A stretch of DNA of 23,945 bases from Leptospirillum sp. (GTDB lineage Bacteria; Nitrospirota; Leptospirillia; Leptospirillales; Leptospirillaceae): the NCBI GenBank assembly GCA_027343785.1, contig DAHWKF010000048.1, positions 1 to 23,945 on the forward strand, in the 5' to 3' direction. The stretch's first letter is position 1, and each line of letters opens with the position of its first letter. A model generated the notes under the pieces. It was not told the DNA's origin. It saw only the letters and a program-made list of their open reading frames with translations, and did no database searches. Below, piece after piece: positions 14,664 to 22,603 of this stretch. Made by a program: the position numbers and the translations under genes.

Positions 14664-16565
14664 ATGCAATCATGGGGTGTGGGCATTCTCGCCATTGTGA
14701 CGATTCTCCTGCTCGGCCTGGCGACGGTACCCGTCGAAATGGTGGCGGTCGGCGTTCTGGTTGTCCTGGGCATTTCCGGACTTCTTCCGGTTTCCGAACT
14801 GTTCAGGGGGTTTTCCGAACCCGCCGTTTTCCTGATCGCCTCCCTTTTTATCCTGTCTGAAGGAATGGCCCGCGCCAAAGTCGTTCGTTGGCTCGCGACC
14901 ACATTGACGATCCATATCGGTAAAAAGCCCTTCCTCCTGTCGGCAGCCCTTTACCTGCTGGCAGGTCTTTTGGCCATGTTCCTCAATGATACAGGATCCA
15001 TCGCCATCTTTCTTCCTCTTGTAACCGCCCTTCTCGTTGAACTGGGCCTTCCGCTCAGGGGTTTTTTGCTTCCGACGGGATATATGGCCCTTCTGGGTGG
15101 ATCCGCCACTCTCATCGGGTCATCGTCGAATGTTATTGTATCGGGATTTTTGGAATCACGTCATCTCCCGACCTTTCAGATGTTTGATTTTTTCCGGGTC
15201 GGAGGAGGGGCGTTTTTGATCGGTTTACTCTATCTGATCGTGGCCAGGCCCCTCCTTCTGGGGCGAATGGGGGAGGCGGAGCTCCAGAAGGAGCCCCCCG
15301 CGCGGAAATTTTTTGTTGAAGTCCAGCTCGGGAAAAAATTCCCCTATCTGGGAAAGCAGCTCCAGGACGTCCCTTTATTGCCGGAGGCCTATTCCCCGCC
15401 TCCGGATTTGCCTTCTCCCGCCAGCACAGCGCGGGGGGAAAGAGAAAAAGACCGATACAGGTCCTTTCTAAAAGCCTCATGGTCGTTGATTCGCCATCCG
15501 TCACCCCTTCATGCGTCCCGCCCGGAAATCGAACCTTACCGGAACGGCCCCCTGAAAGTGGGGGACCGGCTCAGGCTCTATGTGACGGTTTCCCAGCTTC
15601 AGCGGGTTCTGGAACGGGAAGGCGCCAATCTCCTGGGCCAGTCTTCCCAGGAGAGGCCGGACGCGGGACGCTTCGAAGGGCCAGAAAGAAAAGATCTCGA
15701 AGATGAGGATGTCATAGTGTGCGAGGCCATTCCCGCCCCGCATTCCGGTCTGATCGGAAGACCGCTGGCGACTTTGCCATATATTATCGGATCCGACATC
15801 TCAGTCGTTGGTATCCACAGGCTCGAAGCACCGCCCGATCCTCTTTCCCGCGCGGTTCTGTCGAATGGTGACGTTTTGCTTCTGAAAGGGCGCCGGGAAT
15901 CATTCGACTGGTTGAGGGCTAAATCTCTTTTTCTCTACCTGGACGAGGTGGAAAGGGAGGTTTTCCGTTCGGAAAAAGCGCTGACAGCCGTGGGAATTCT
16001 GGTGCTGTTTGTTCTGGCTTCCGTGTTTCACTGGATCCCTACGGTACTGGCGGCTCTTCTGGCCGCCCTGGGAATGGTCGGATTCGGGATTGTCCGAATA
16101 GAAGAGGCATTGAGAGCGATCGAATGGAGGGTCATCTTTCTGATGGGAAGCATGTTTCCCCTGGGTTGGGCTCTGGAGCGCTCTCCCCTGGGGTCTGTGC
16201 TGGTCCATGGATTGAAGGGGATGGGAGGGGGACTGGGGCCGGAAGGGGCTCTTTTTCTTGTTCTTGCGACAACGATGGTCGCTGTGCAGTTCCTGTCGCA
16301 TACGCTGGTTGCCCTGTTTATGGCTCCTGTCGCCCTCTCCATCGCTGTCGCGCTCCATCTGAGCCCCATGCCTTTTTTGGCCGCGGTTTCCCTCGGATCG
16401 GCCTCCGTTTTCATGACCCCCTTTTCCCATCCGGTGAACATCATGACATGGAGCGCCGGCAATTACCGGCTGAGAGATTATCTGCGCGTAGGAACCGGAC
16501 TGGTTTTCCTGATCCTGGTCTGGGGCTTGTGGGAGATCCCCCGTGTCTGGCCCTTCCACGGGTGA
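14664..16565 (+). CDS. SLC13/DASS-family permease with internal RCK_C (TrkA-C) regulatory domains
   Basis: The 633-residue protein is an inner-membrane anion or dicarboxylate/sulfate transporter of the SLC13 superfamily. Residues of about 5-195 and 433-630 are strongly hydrophobic and hold the two paired halves. The first shows NDTGSIAIFLPLV near 105 and LLGGSATLIGSSSNVIVSG near 150; the second shows FMTPFSHPVNIMTWSAGNYR near 587. Between them is a hydrophilic cytoplasmic insert with two RCK_C-like segments. One begins FFVEVQLGKKFPYLG near 215 and is interrupted by a proline-rich linker (about 239-264). The other runs SGLIGRPLATLPYIIGSDISVVGIHR to LLLKG (about 358-409). Such insert-bearing members include sulfate-related transporters, but the substrate cannot be read from sequence. 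ATG at 14664 follows a GGGATC element; ATG at 14649 is an alternative. It is divergent from the folate operon. Confidence 0.85.
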   Translation: MQSWGVGILAIVTILLLGLATVPVEMVAVGVLVVLGISGLLPVSELFRGFSEPAVFLIASLFILSEGMARAKVVRWLATTLTIHIGKKPFLLSAALYLLAGLLAMFLNDTGSIAIFLPLVTALLVELGLPLRGFLLPTGYMALLGGSATLIGSSSNVIVSGFLESRHLPTFQMFDFFRVGGGAFLIGLLYLIVARPLLLGRMGEAELQKEPPARKFFVEVQLGKKFPYLGKQLQDVPLLPEAYSPPPDLPSPASTARGEREKDRYRSFLKASWSLIRHPSPLHASRPEIEPYRNGPLKVGDRLRLYVTVSQLQRVLEREGANLLGQSSQERPDAGRFEGPERKDLEDEDVIVCEAIPAPHSGLIGRPLATLPYIIGSDISVVGIHRLEAPPDPLSRAVLSNGDVLLLKGRRESFDWLRAKSLFLYLDEVEREVFRSEKALTAVGILVLFVLASVFHWIPTVLAALLAALGMVGFGIVRIEEALRAIEWRVIFLMGSMFPLGWALERSPLGSVLVHGLKGMGGGLGPEGALFLVLATTMVAVQFLSHTLVALFMAPVALSIAVALHLSPMPFLAAVSLGSASVFMTPFSHPVNIMTWSAGNYRLRDYLRVGTGLVFLILVWGLWEIPRVWPFHG

Positions 16566-16814
16566 ACTTCATCCTTTTCCCCTGACAGCGGGGGATTCTG
16601 GAATGCGCCGTCAACCTCCCGGCCTTTCCTGAAAACAGCGGGAGTGGCTGCACTGGCCTTCCTGCGAGTAGCCCCTAAGATGCGGTCGCGTGCCCGTAGA
16701 AGTCCTTCGTCAACCTGTCAAATAACGGAAGAGCCCCTGTCAGAATCCGTCATCCGGGACGCCGCGATGCCGTCTCCTTGTGATCTCTGTTCCGGGGAGC
16801 GGGTGGGAGGCTTA

Positions 16815-16840
16815 CCCGGAGGGTCAACCGGGAGCTTTTT
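16815..16840 (+). terminator. Possible intrinsic terminator of the permease gene
   Basis: A five-base-pair GC stem CCCGG/CCGGG (16815-16819 with 16828-16832, loop 8 nt) is followed three bases later by five T residues (16836-16840). It lies about 250 bases beyond the permease stop and overlaps the last codons of the convergent plsC. The intervening 16566-16814 shows no gene. The stem is short, so this is tentative. Confidence 0.3.
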
Positions 16841-17522
16841 CCCCTGTGAGGAGGCTTCTGTAAAGGTTTCTGACCGTATTTTCCACGGCCGTCGTCAGTG
16901 ACTGGCTTACCTGTTTCATCTCCAGAGGGGAAAGAGGGATTGCGGGGGGGATGAGAGGCTTTGAAAAGTGGACCTGAATGCTCCCGGGTCTGGGCCAGAA
17001 TTGCCCGACCCCGAGTGACCGGCCGCTGCCGGCCATGGCGGCCGGAATGACCGGGGCTCCTGTCCGTATGGAAAGAACCCCCAATCCTCGATGGAAAGGA
17101 CCAATTTCTCCGGAACGTGTCCGGGTGCCTTCCGGAAACAGGACCAGAACGTCGCCTTTTTGCAGGACAGTTTCGGACAGGGAGATGGCTTTCCTGTCCC
17201 CTTCTCCCCGGACGATGGGAAATCCGCCGAGGTTCAGGAGAAACGTCCTCAGGAGAGCTGAAGAGGTGAAGAGCTCGGCTTTTCCGGGAAAACGGGCTTC
17301 CCTCGGAATGGCCAGTCCCATGAGCGGAACGTCCAGGTGGCTTTGGTGGTTGGCCGCTATGATCACCCCCCCGTTCGGAGGGATGTTTTCAAGACCGTCG
17401 ACCGTCAGGTGTAAATAACTTTTGCAGAAGAGCGAGAACAGGAATCGGACCCCCTGATAGAACGGACGATTCCAGATGGCCGGGGGGATTTCGATCAGGC
17501 GGGAAGTTTTTGAAGGATCCAT
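16824..17522 (-). CDS. plsC: 1-acyl-sn-glycerol-3-phosphate acyltransferase (PlsC family)
   Basis: PlsC-type enzymes acylate lysophosphatidate to phosphatidate in phospholipid synthesis at the inner face of the membrane. The 232-residue protein shows the HX4D catalytic motif (His59 to Asp64, in ANHQSHLD), the FPGKAELF block, GGFPIVRG with the conserved Arg, FPEGTRTRSG (129 onward) and GAPVIPAAMAG. Only a weakly hydrophobic N-terminal helix is visible, so membrane association may be peripheral. ATG at 17522 lies 28 bases inside the end of cmk, and the gene is the last of the aromatic operon. The same neighbourhood of cmk and plsC occurs in many bacteria. Confidence 0.92.
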   Translation of the reverse strand: MDPSKTSRLIEIPPAIWNRPFYQGVRFLFSLFCKSYLHLTVDGLENIPPNGGVIIAANHQSHLDVPLMGLAIPREARFPGKAELFTSSALLRTFLLNLGGFPIVRGEGDRKAISLSETVLQKGDVLVLFPEGTRTRSGEIGPFHRGLGVLSIRTGAPVIPAAMAGSGRSLGVGQFWPRPGSIQVHFSKPLIPPAIPLSPLEMKQVSQSLTTAVENTVRNLYRSLLTGEKAPG

Positions 17523-18160
17523 TGCACCGAATCTTCGATGGAAAGGTGGGAATTGTCAAGGACGACAGCGTCCGGCGCCTGAACCAGGGGAGCGAGCTGC
17601 CGGCTTCTGTCCAGTCTGTCCCGTTCTTCAAGATCCTTCCGGACCTCTTCCAGGTCGGCGTGAATCCCTTTCAGGGTCAGTTCACGGTGGCGCCGAAATG
17701 CCCGGACGAGCGGATCCGCGTACAGAAACACCTTGAGGGTAGCGTGGGGCAGAATGACGGTTCCGATATCCCTTCCGTCCATCACCACACCTCCCTTTTG
17801 TCCGAGATCGCGCTGGATGTCAAGGAGATAACCCCGCACACAGGGAATCTGGGAGATACGGGATGCTGTGCGTCCTGTATTTTCACCCCTCAGACAGTCT
17901 GTCACATCCTCTCCTTCAAGAAGAACGCGTGTCGAACCGTCCTGGACCGCGTAGGCGATCCGCCTGTCCTTCAGGTAACGGCAGATGGAGTCTTCTCCGG
18001 CATTTTCCATTCGTGCTTGTTCCAAAAGATAGGCGACGGCTCGATAAAGGGACCCCGTATCGGCGTGGATCCATCCCAGCTCTTTCGCAACTGCCTTTGC
18101 CAGGGACGACTTGCCCGATGCCGAAGGCCCGTCAATGGCAATGGTTTCGGATTTCAGCAC
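17495..18160 (-). CDS. cmk: Cytidylate kinase
   Basis: Cmk phosphorylates CMP and dCMP to the diphosphates. The 221-residue protein has the P-loop GPSASGKS (11-18), DTGSLYRAVAY for the nucleoside monophosphate site, VVMDGRDIGTVILPHATLKVFLYAD, and the lid region RDRLDRSRQLAPL, ending in VVLDNSHLSIEDSV. The start is GTG at 18160, which gives a short, normal N-terminus before the first beta strand and overlaps the aroA stop by seven bases (18154-18160). The frame stays open further upstream, but that sequence is aroA read out of frame. It overlaps plsC downstream. Confidence 0.94.
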   Translation of the reverse strand: MLKSETIAIDGPSASGKSSLAKAVAKELGWIHADTGSLYRAVAYLLEQARMENAGEDSICRYLKDRRIAYAVQDGSTRVLLEGEDVTDCLRGENTGRTASRISQIPCVRGYLLDIQRDLGQKGGVVMDGRDIGTVILPHATLKVFLYADPLVRAFRRHRELTLKGIHADLEEVRKDLEERDRLDRSRQLAPLVQAPDAVVLDNSHLSIEDSVQWILQKLPA

Positions 18161-19515
18161 GATGCGACCTGGTTGAAAACCTCCGAAAATCCCGGGAAGG
18201 AGGTTGAAACAAAATCCGTCCCCCTGATTGTCAGGATTTCGCCTTCCGGAAGGCGGGTTCCGAGAGTGGCCATGGCCATGGCGATCCTGTGATCGCTGAA
18301 GCTGTCGATCATTCCGCCCTTGAGGGCAGGGGAGGGGCCTTTTCCATGGATGGCCAGACCATCCGGAAACTCTTCGCATGAAATGCCGAATGAGGAAAGG
18401 GCTCTGGCGATGCCGTGGATCCTGTCCGACTCCTTGACCCGGAGCTCCGCCGCACCCCGGATGACGGTCGTCCCCTCCGCGCATGCGGCACATGCCGCCA
18501 GGGCCGGAATTTCGTCGATGGCATTGGGGATCCATTCCGGTGGGACATCGATTCCTTTCAGCTCGGAAAAGCTGACATGGATTGTTCCGGACGGTTCGGC
18601 AGAGGATAAAGGGGAAAGAGAAGGGTCGACCCGTATTGAGTTGGCCCCCATTGATGCCAGAATTTTGAGCAGGGCCGTCCTTGTCGGATTCAGTCCGACT
18701 TTCTCGATTGTCAGGGAACCGGATGGCGTTATCAGGGCCAGGACAATAAAGAATGCGGCGGAGGAGAAATCTCCCGGTACCTCGATGGGGGTGCCGGTGA
18801 GTTTGCCTGGATATACTGTGGTTTTCAAACCTTCCCGGAACACTGTTCCTCCGAACAGAGGGATGATACGTTCCGTATGGTCCCTTGTCTGGAGGGGTTC
18901 CTCGACGGTCGTGGGGCCGGTGGCGTTCAGTCCGGCCATCAGGATGGAAGACTTGACCTGGGCGCTTTTGTGGGCATTGAAAAATGTTATTCCCTTGAGA
19001 GGCTTTCCCCGGATGGACAAAGGAAGGAGGTTCCCTGACCGTGGGCCGTCAATCATCGCTCCCATCGTGGAGAGCGGGATGACAACGCGTCCCATCGGCC
19101 GCTTCCGCAAACTGTCATCGCCCGTCATGACCGAAAAGAAGGATGTTCCCGCCAGCACACCGCACATCAGTCTCGCCGCCGTTCCGGAGTTTCCGAAATC
19201 CAGAATGTCATCCGGCTCTCGCAGAGAATCGAATCCCGGGCTGTCCATCTGGACGGAAGAAGGATCCGGCTGCCAGACCTGGACGCCCAGGCGGGAAAAC
19301 CCCGCAAGGGTCCGGAGGCAGTCGTCAGAAGGAAGAAATCCGGTGATGCTGGTTTTACCCGAAGCCATTCCCCCCAAAATGACCGAACGATGGGAGACGG
19401 ACTTGTCTCCCGGAACGCGGATTTGTCCGGCGATATGCCGGATGTGGCGAACGACCATGGTTCCATGATGATCTCCGCCCCTTTTTTCTTCGAGAACGTC
19501 AGGGGTGATTTTCAT
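18154..19515 (-). CDS. aroA: 3-phosphoshikimate 1-carboxyvinyltransferase (EPSP synthase), class II-like
   Basis: AroA joins shikimate-3-phosphate and phosphoenolpyruvate to make EPSP. The 453-residue protein has VPGDKSVSHRS (from 34), DFGNSGTAARL (106-116), SAQVK (184-188), RDHTE (211-215), VPGDFSSAAFF, NPTR (276-279), DEIPALAACAACAEGTT, ELRVKESDRI and SFSDHRIAMAMA. GDKx, SAQxK, RxHxE and NxTR are the four motifs used to define class II EPSP synthases, known for glyphosate tolerance; the Gly in GNSGT is kept, unlike the Ala of the CP4 enzyme. ATG at 19515 has GGAGG nine bases upstream and lies 17 bases inside tyrA; an ATG at 19458 would suit typical N-termini but lacks a well-spaced ribosome-binding site. 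It overlaps cmk at its 3' end. Confidence 0.96.
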   Translation of the reverse strand: MKITPDVLEEKRGGDHHGTMVVRHIRHIAGQIRVPGDKSVSHRSVILGGMASGKTSITGFLPSDDCLRTLAGFSRLGVQVWQPDPSSVQMDSPGFDSLREPDDILDFGNSGTAARLMCGVLAGTSFFSVMTGDDSLRKRPMGRVVIPLSTMGAMIDGPRSGNLLPLSIRGKPLKGITFFNAHKSAQVKSSILMAGLNATGPTTVEEPLQTRDHTERIIPLFGGTVFREGLKTTVYPGKLTGTPIEVPGDFSSAAFFIVLALITPSGSLTIEKVGLNPTRTALLKILASMGANSIRVDPSLSPLSSAEPSGTIHVSFSELKGIDVPPEWIPNAIDEIPALAACAACAEGTTVIRGAAELRVKESDRIHGIARALSSFGISCEEFPDGLAIHGKGPSPALKGGMIDSFSDHRIAMAMATLGTRLPEGEILTIRGTDFVSTSFPGFSEVFNQVASC

Positions 19516-20407
19516 GCCGCATATCCTCCCTGGCCCTGGCCTGAAGTTTTTTCAGGTAGGCGGTCATCTCTTCCCGATTTTCCCGGATGAGGACGTTTCT
19601 GAACTGCTCCATCTCCGCATTGAAATCCTGGATGCTGGCCAATAATTCCGTTCTGTTCTGGATCAGGATGTCACCCCACAGCTCCGGGCTGCTCCAGGCA
19701 ATTCTCAGCATGTCTTTCAACGCTCCGCCTTTTTGTGAAGGCCAGTCCCAGTGGGGCAGTTCTCTTTTGTCGGAAGTGGTCGTCAGCGTCTGGAGAAGGG
19801 CGAATGAGAGGATGTGGGGAAGGTGGCTGATCAGGGCCAGGATCCGGTCGTGCTCCCGGGCCTCGAGAATGGTCAGTCGCGGGCTTCCCGCCAGGGACCA
19901 GAGCGTCGTGAGTCTGGAAATGTCCACCTGACGGGTCGCCGGCGAAAAGGGAACAAGAAAGGTCAGTCGGTCCCTGAAAAGATCTCCGCGCGCGGAATCG
20001 ACGCCGGTAACTTCCCTTCCGGCCATGGGGTGGCAGCTAAGGTAGTGGGGAAACGCGCTGGCATATTTTTTTCTGTAGAGATCGTAAAGAGGGAGCTTGA
20101 CTGAAGCCATGTCCGTCAAAAGCGTTTCCGGAAGGACATGTTCAGAGATTTCTTCCCATACATCAGGAATCCTGGAGGGTGGAGTGGCGACGACGATCAG
20201 CTCCGCCCCTTTGATGACCTCCCGGTTGACGGGGGTATAAACATCGACCAAGCCCCTTTCAAGGGCTTTTTCTCCTTCCCGTCGATCCGGAGTGGATCCC
20301 CGGATGACGGGTGGTTCAGGGAGATTTTTGAGGGCGCCGGCAAGGGAAGCACCCATCAAGCCCACTCCGATAATGGCAATGGTTTGGAAAGGGGGGGAAC
20401 TCGTCAT
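19499..20407 (-). CDS. tyrA: Prephenate/arogenate dehydrogenase
   Basis: TyrA oxidatively decarboxylates prephenate (or arogenate) toward tyrosine. The 302-residue protein begins with the Rossmann motif IIGVGLMGASLAGAL (GVGLMG at 14-19). It has VVATPP and DMASVK, the catalytic His126 in SCHPMAGREVTG, and SHLPHILSFALL in the helical domain. There is no fused ACT or chorismate-mutase domain. After the second beta strand the sequence is RGSTPDRRE (36-44), lacking the acidic residue normal for NAD binding and having two arginines, which hints at NADP preference. The ATG overlaps the aroF stop by four bases (ATGA), and its own end overlaps aroA by 17 bases. Prephenate versus arogenate preference cannot be settled. 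Confidence 0.93.
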   Translation of the reverse strand: MTSSPPFQTIAIIGVGLMGASLAGALKNLPEPPVIRGSTPDRREGEKALERGLVDVYTPVNREVIKGAELIVVATPPSRIPDVWEEISEHVLPETLLTDMASVKLPLYDLYRKKYASAFPHYLSCHPMAGREVTGVDSARGDLFRDRLTFLVPFSPATRQVDISRLTTLWSLAGSPRLTILEAREHDRILALISHLPHILSFALLQTLTTTSDKRELPHWDWPSQKGGALKDMLRIAWSSPELWGDILIQNRTELLASIQDFNAEMEQFRNVLIRENREEMTAYLKKLQARAREDMRHENHP

Positions 20408-21426
20408 TCAGAAATGAACCTGTCGACCGCAAGGGCTATTTTCCGGGTTTCTTTCATGAGTTTGTCAAAATTATCCGGAATCAGCGATTCTTCTCCGTCC
20501 GAGTAGGCTTCCTCAGGGTTGTTATGGACCTCCACCATCAGTGCATCCGCGCCCGCCGCGATGCCGGCTCTGGCCATGGGGATGACGAGATCCCATCGCC
20601 CTGTGCCGTGGCTGGGATCGACGAGTACGGGAAGATGTGTCAGGCTTTTCAGGACTGGTACAGCGTTCAGGTCAAGGGTATTGCGCGTCATGGTTTCGAA
20701 AGTCCGGATTCCGCGTTCACAAAGGATGATCTGCTGGTTACCCCGGGATGCAATATATTCTGCCGCCATAAGGAATTCCTTGATTGTAGCGGACAGGCCC
20801 CTTTTGAGGAGAACCGGTTTCCGGGATTCGCCGACATCCGACAACAATCGGAAATTCTGCATGTTTCTGGCGCCGATCTGGATAATGTCGGTATGCTTCT
20901 CCAGCAGGGGCAGATCCCGGGGATCCATCAGTTCCGTTATGACCAGAAGTCCGGTTTTTTCGCGGGCCATGGACAGGTGGTGCAACCCCTCCTCGCCGAG
21001 ACCCTGGAAGGTATAGGGGGATGTCCGGGGCTTGAAGGCTCCGCCCCTCAGGATTTTGGCACCCGCAGATTTCACCCTCTCCGCGATATACAGGAGCTGT
21101 TCGTCGGATTCGACAGCGCAGGGTCCAGCCATGACCTGGATCTCCGGACCGCCGATTGTCACACCGTTCGGAAAACGGATAACGGTGTCCTCCTTTTTGA
21201 ACTCCCTGCTGACGAGCTTGAAGGGCTGAAGAATTTTGTGGACGGATTCGACGCCGGGGAAAATGGCCAGGGGCAGACCAGCGAGAATCCGGTCGTCCCC
21301 GATAGCTCCGATGATCGTCCGTTCTGCTCCCTTCGAAATATGAACTTTCAGTCCGTTTTCCTGCAATTTTCCAGAAATATGCTGGATGTCCTGTTCAGTG
21401 GCATCCGGCTTTAGAACGATGATCAT
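20404..21426 (-). CDS. aroF: 3-deoxy-7-phosphoheptulonate (DAHP) synthase, type I-beta with N-terminal regulatory domain
   Basis: This enzyme condenses phosphoenolpyruvate and erythrose-4-phosphate, committing carbon to the shikimate pathway. Residues 1-75 form a ferredoxin-like regulatory domain (MIIVLKPDATEQDI, VHISKGAERTIIGAIGD) like that of the Thermotoga enzyme. The barrel follows: AGPCAVES (100-107), LRGGAFKPRTSPYTFQG, QIGARNMQNF, LLKRGL, LCERGIRTFE, VDPSHGTGRWDLV and MVEVHNNPEEAYSDG. The total of 340 residues is normal for the type. ATG at 21426 is strongly supported by AAGGAG six bases upstream, and it starts one base after the pheA stop. The fused domain suggests feedback control by an aromatic amino acid, tyrosine in Thermotoga; the effector here is inferred. 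Its stop overlaps the tyrA start. Confidence 0.96.
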   Translation of the reverse strand: MIIVLKPDATEQDIQHISGKLQENGLKVHISKGAERTIIGAIGDDRILAGLPLAIFPGVESVHKILQPFKLVSREFKKEDTVIRFPNGVTIGGPEIQVMAGPCAVESDEQLLYIAERVKSAGAKILRGGAFKPRTSPYTFQGLGEEGLHHLSMAREKTGLLVITELMDPRDLPLLEKHTDIIQIGARNMQNFRLLSDVGESRKPVLLKRGLSATIKEFLMAAEYIASRGNQQIILCERGIRTFETMTRNTLDLNAVPVLKSLTHLPVLVDPSHGTGRWDLVIPMARAGIAAGADALMVEVHNNPEEAYSDGEESLIPDNFDKLMKETRKIALAVDRFISE

Positions 21427-21427
21427 G

Positions 21428-22540
21428 TCAATCTCCTTGACGGGTGAACCCGGGGGATACCTCCCCGGCGGTTTTCCGATCCGGTACCGGATATGATCCC
21501 AAAATTTTAACATAGGGACAAAGTGTCTGTAACTTTTTCAGAAGCTCACGTATCGAAGTGTCCTGTTGGTGTCCTTCTATATCGATGAAGAATATGTAGT
21601 CCCAGGCTTTTTTTCTGGAGGGACGGCTTTCCAGTCGCGTCACATTGATGCCTTGCCGCGCGATCATGTCCAGGATGGACGAAAGGGCGCCCACCCGGTC
21701 AATAATGGATATCATGATTGAAGTCTGGTCCCTGCGCGTCTTCCCGGGTTCGATGGTCCCGATGACCAGAAAACGTGTCTGGTTGTCGGGAAAATCCTCG
21801 ATATGCCTGCGTAAGATGGGAATATTGTAAACATCCGACGCCATTTCTCCGGCTATGGCGGCGCTGGCCTCGTCCTCCAGACAAAGCTCCACCGCTCGGG
21901 CATTGCTGGATGTTTCCACCAGGGGAACGTTCGGGAGGTTTGCGGAAAGGAAGCTCCGGCATTGGGCCTGGGACTGCGGGTGAGCATAGACGGTTTTGAT
22001 GGAAGCAAGACCCTGGGCTCTTGTCAGCAAGCAATGGTGGATCGGTAGCACGATTTCCCCGACGACCTTCAGGTCGGTCTCGACCAGTGTGTCAAGCGTA
22101 TAATTGACCATTCCCTCGGTCGAATTTTCGATCGGAACGATTCCATAGAGGGCATCCCCGCTTTCAACAAAACGAAAGACGTCCCGGATGGTCGCCGCCG
22201 GAAGGAATCGAAGGGAATTGCCGAATTGCTTGATGGCCGCCTGATGGGTATAGGTGGCGGGAGGCCCCAGGTAGGATACGGTCACCGGCTCTTCGAGTGA
22301 AAGGCACGCCGAGAGGATCTCCCTGTAGATATGCCGAAGGGCTTCTTTGGGAAAGGGATCGGTTTTCTGTTCGAGGATGCGGTCCAGAATCTCCCGTTCC
22401 CGCGCCACGACATGAAACGGAAGAGAGTGGGCTTTTTTGAACTCACCCACCTGCTTCGCCAGTTCCGCGCGCTCACGGAGGAGGGCGATGATCTGGCCGT
22501 CTACCCTGTCGATGCCTTCCCTGAGTTTCTTGATATCCAT
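21428..22540 (-). CDS. pheA: Bifunctional chorismate mutase / prephenate dehydratase (P-protein)
   Basis: The protein turns chorismate into prephenate and then phenylpyruvate for phenylalanine. Residues 1-88 are an AroQ-type chorismate mutase (LREGIDRVDGQIIALLRERA, then KK and a VVARERE stretch). Residues from about 86 to 265 are prephenate dehydratase with VSYLGPPATYTHQAA, IVPIENSTEGMV and the catalytic TRF motif (Thr255-Phe257). Residues of about 273-355 form an ACT domain with GAL (284-286) and ESRP (304-307), the phenylalanine-binding motifs, so feedback inhibition is expected. The 370-residue length is normal. ATG at 22540 has AGGGGA six bases upstream. A 63-base spacer with two perfect palindromes separates it from yebC; aroF follows after one base. 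Confidence 0.96.
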   Translation of the reverse strand: MDIKKLREGIDRVDGQIIALLRERAELAKQVGEFKKAHSLPFHVVAREREILDRILEQKTDPFPKEALRHIYREILSACLSLEEPVTVSYLGPPATYTHQAAIKQFGNSLRFLPAATIRDVFRFVESGDALYGIVPIENSTEGMVNYTLDTLVETDLKVVGEIVLPIHHCLLTRAQGLASIKTVYAHPQSQAQCRSFLSANLPNVPLVETSSNARAVELCLEDEASAAIAGEMASDVYNIPILRRHIEDFPDNQTRFLVIGTIEPGKTRRDQTSIMISIIDRVGALSSILDMIARQGINVTRLESRPSRKKAWDYIFFIDIEGHQQDTSIRELLKKLQTLCPYVKILGSYPVPDRKTAGEVSPGFTRQGD

Positions 22541-22603
22541 ATAAGTTCCCCTGTACAGGTTCAGATGAAAATATCCCGAATATATTCCCTGTCTGGAAAA
22601 TAT
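22541..22603 (-). promoter_or_regulatory. yebC-pheA spacer with two perfect palindromes
   Basis: This 63-base spacer is AT-richer than its surroundings and contains CCTGTACAGG (22550-22559) and GAATATATTC (22578-22587), each a perfect ten-base palindrome. TATATT and GATATT could act as -10 boxes on the minus strand, but the matching -35 hexamers are poor. An operator or weak secondary promoter for the aromatic genes is possible; no known regulator consensus was recognised. Confidence 0.3.

Noticed and set aside
16579..16594. TCCCC/GGGGA hairpin just after the permease stop as a terminator
   Set aside because: No T tract follows on either strand; a better, though weak, candidate lies at 16815-16840.
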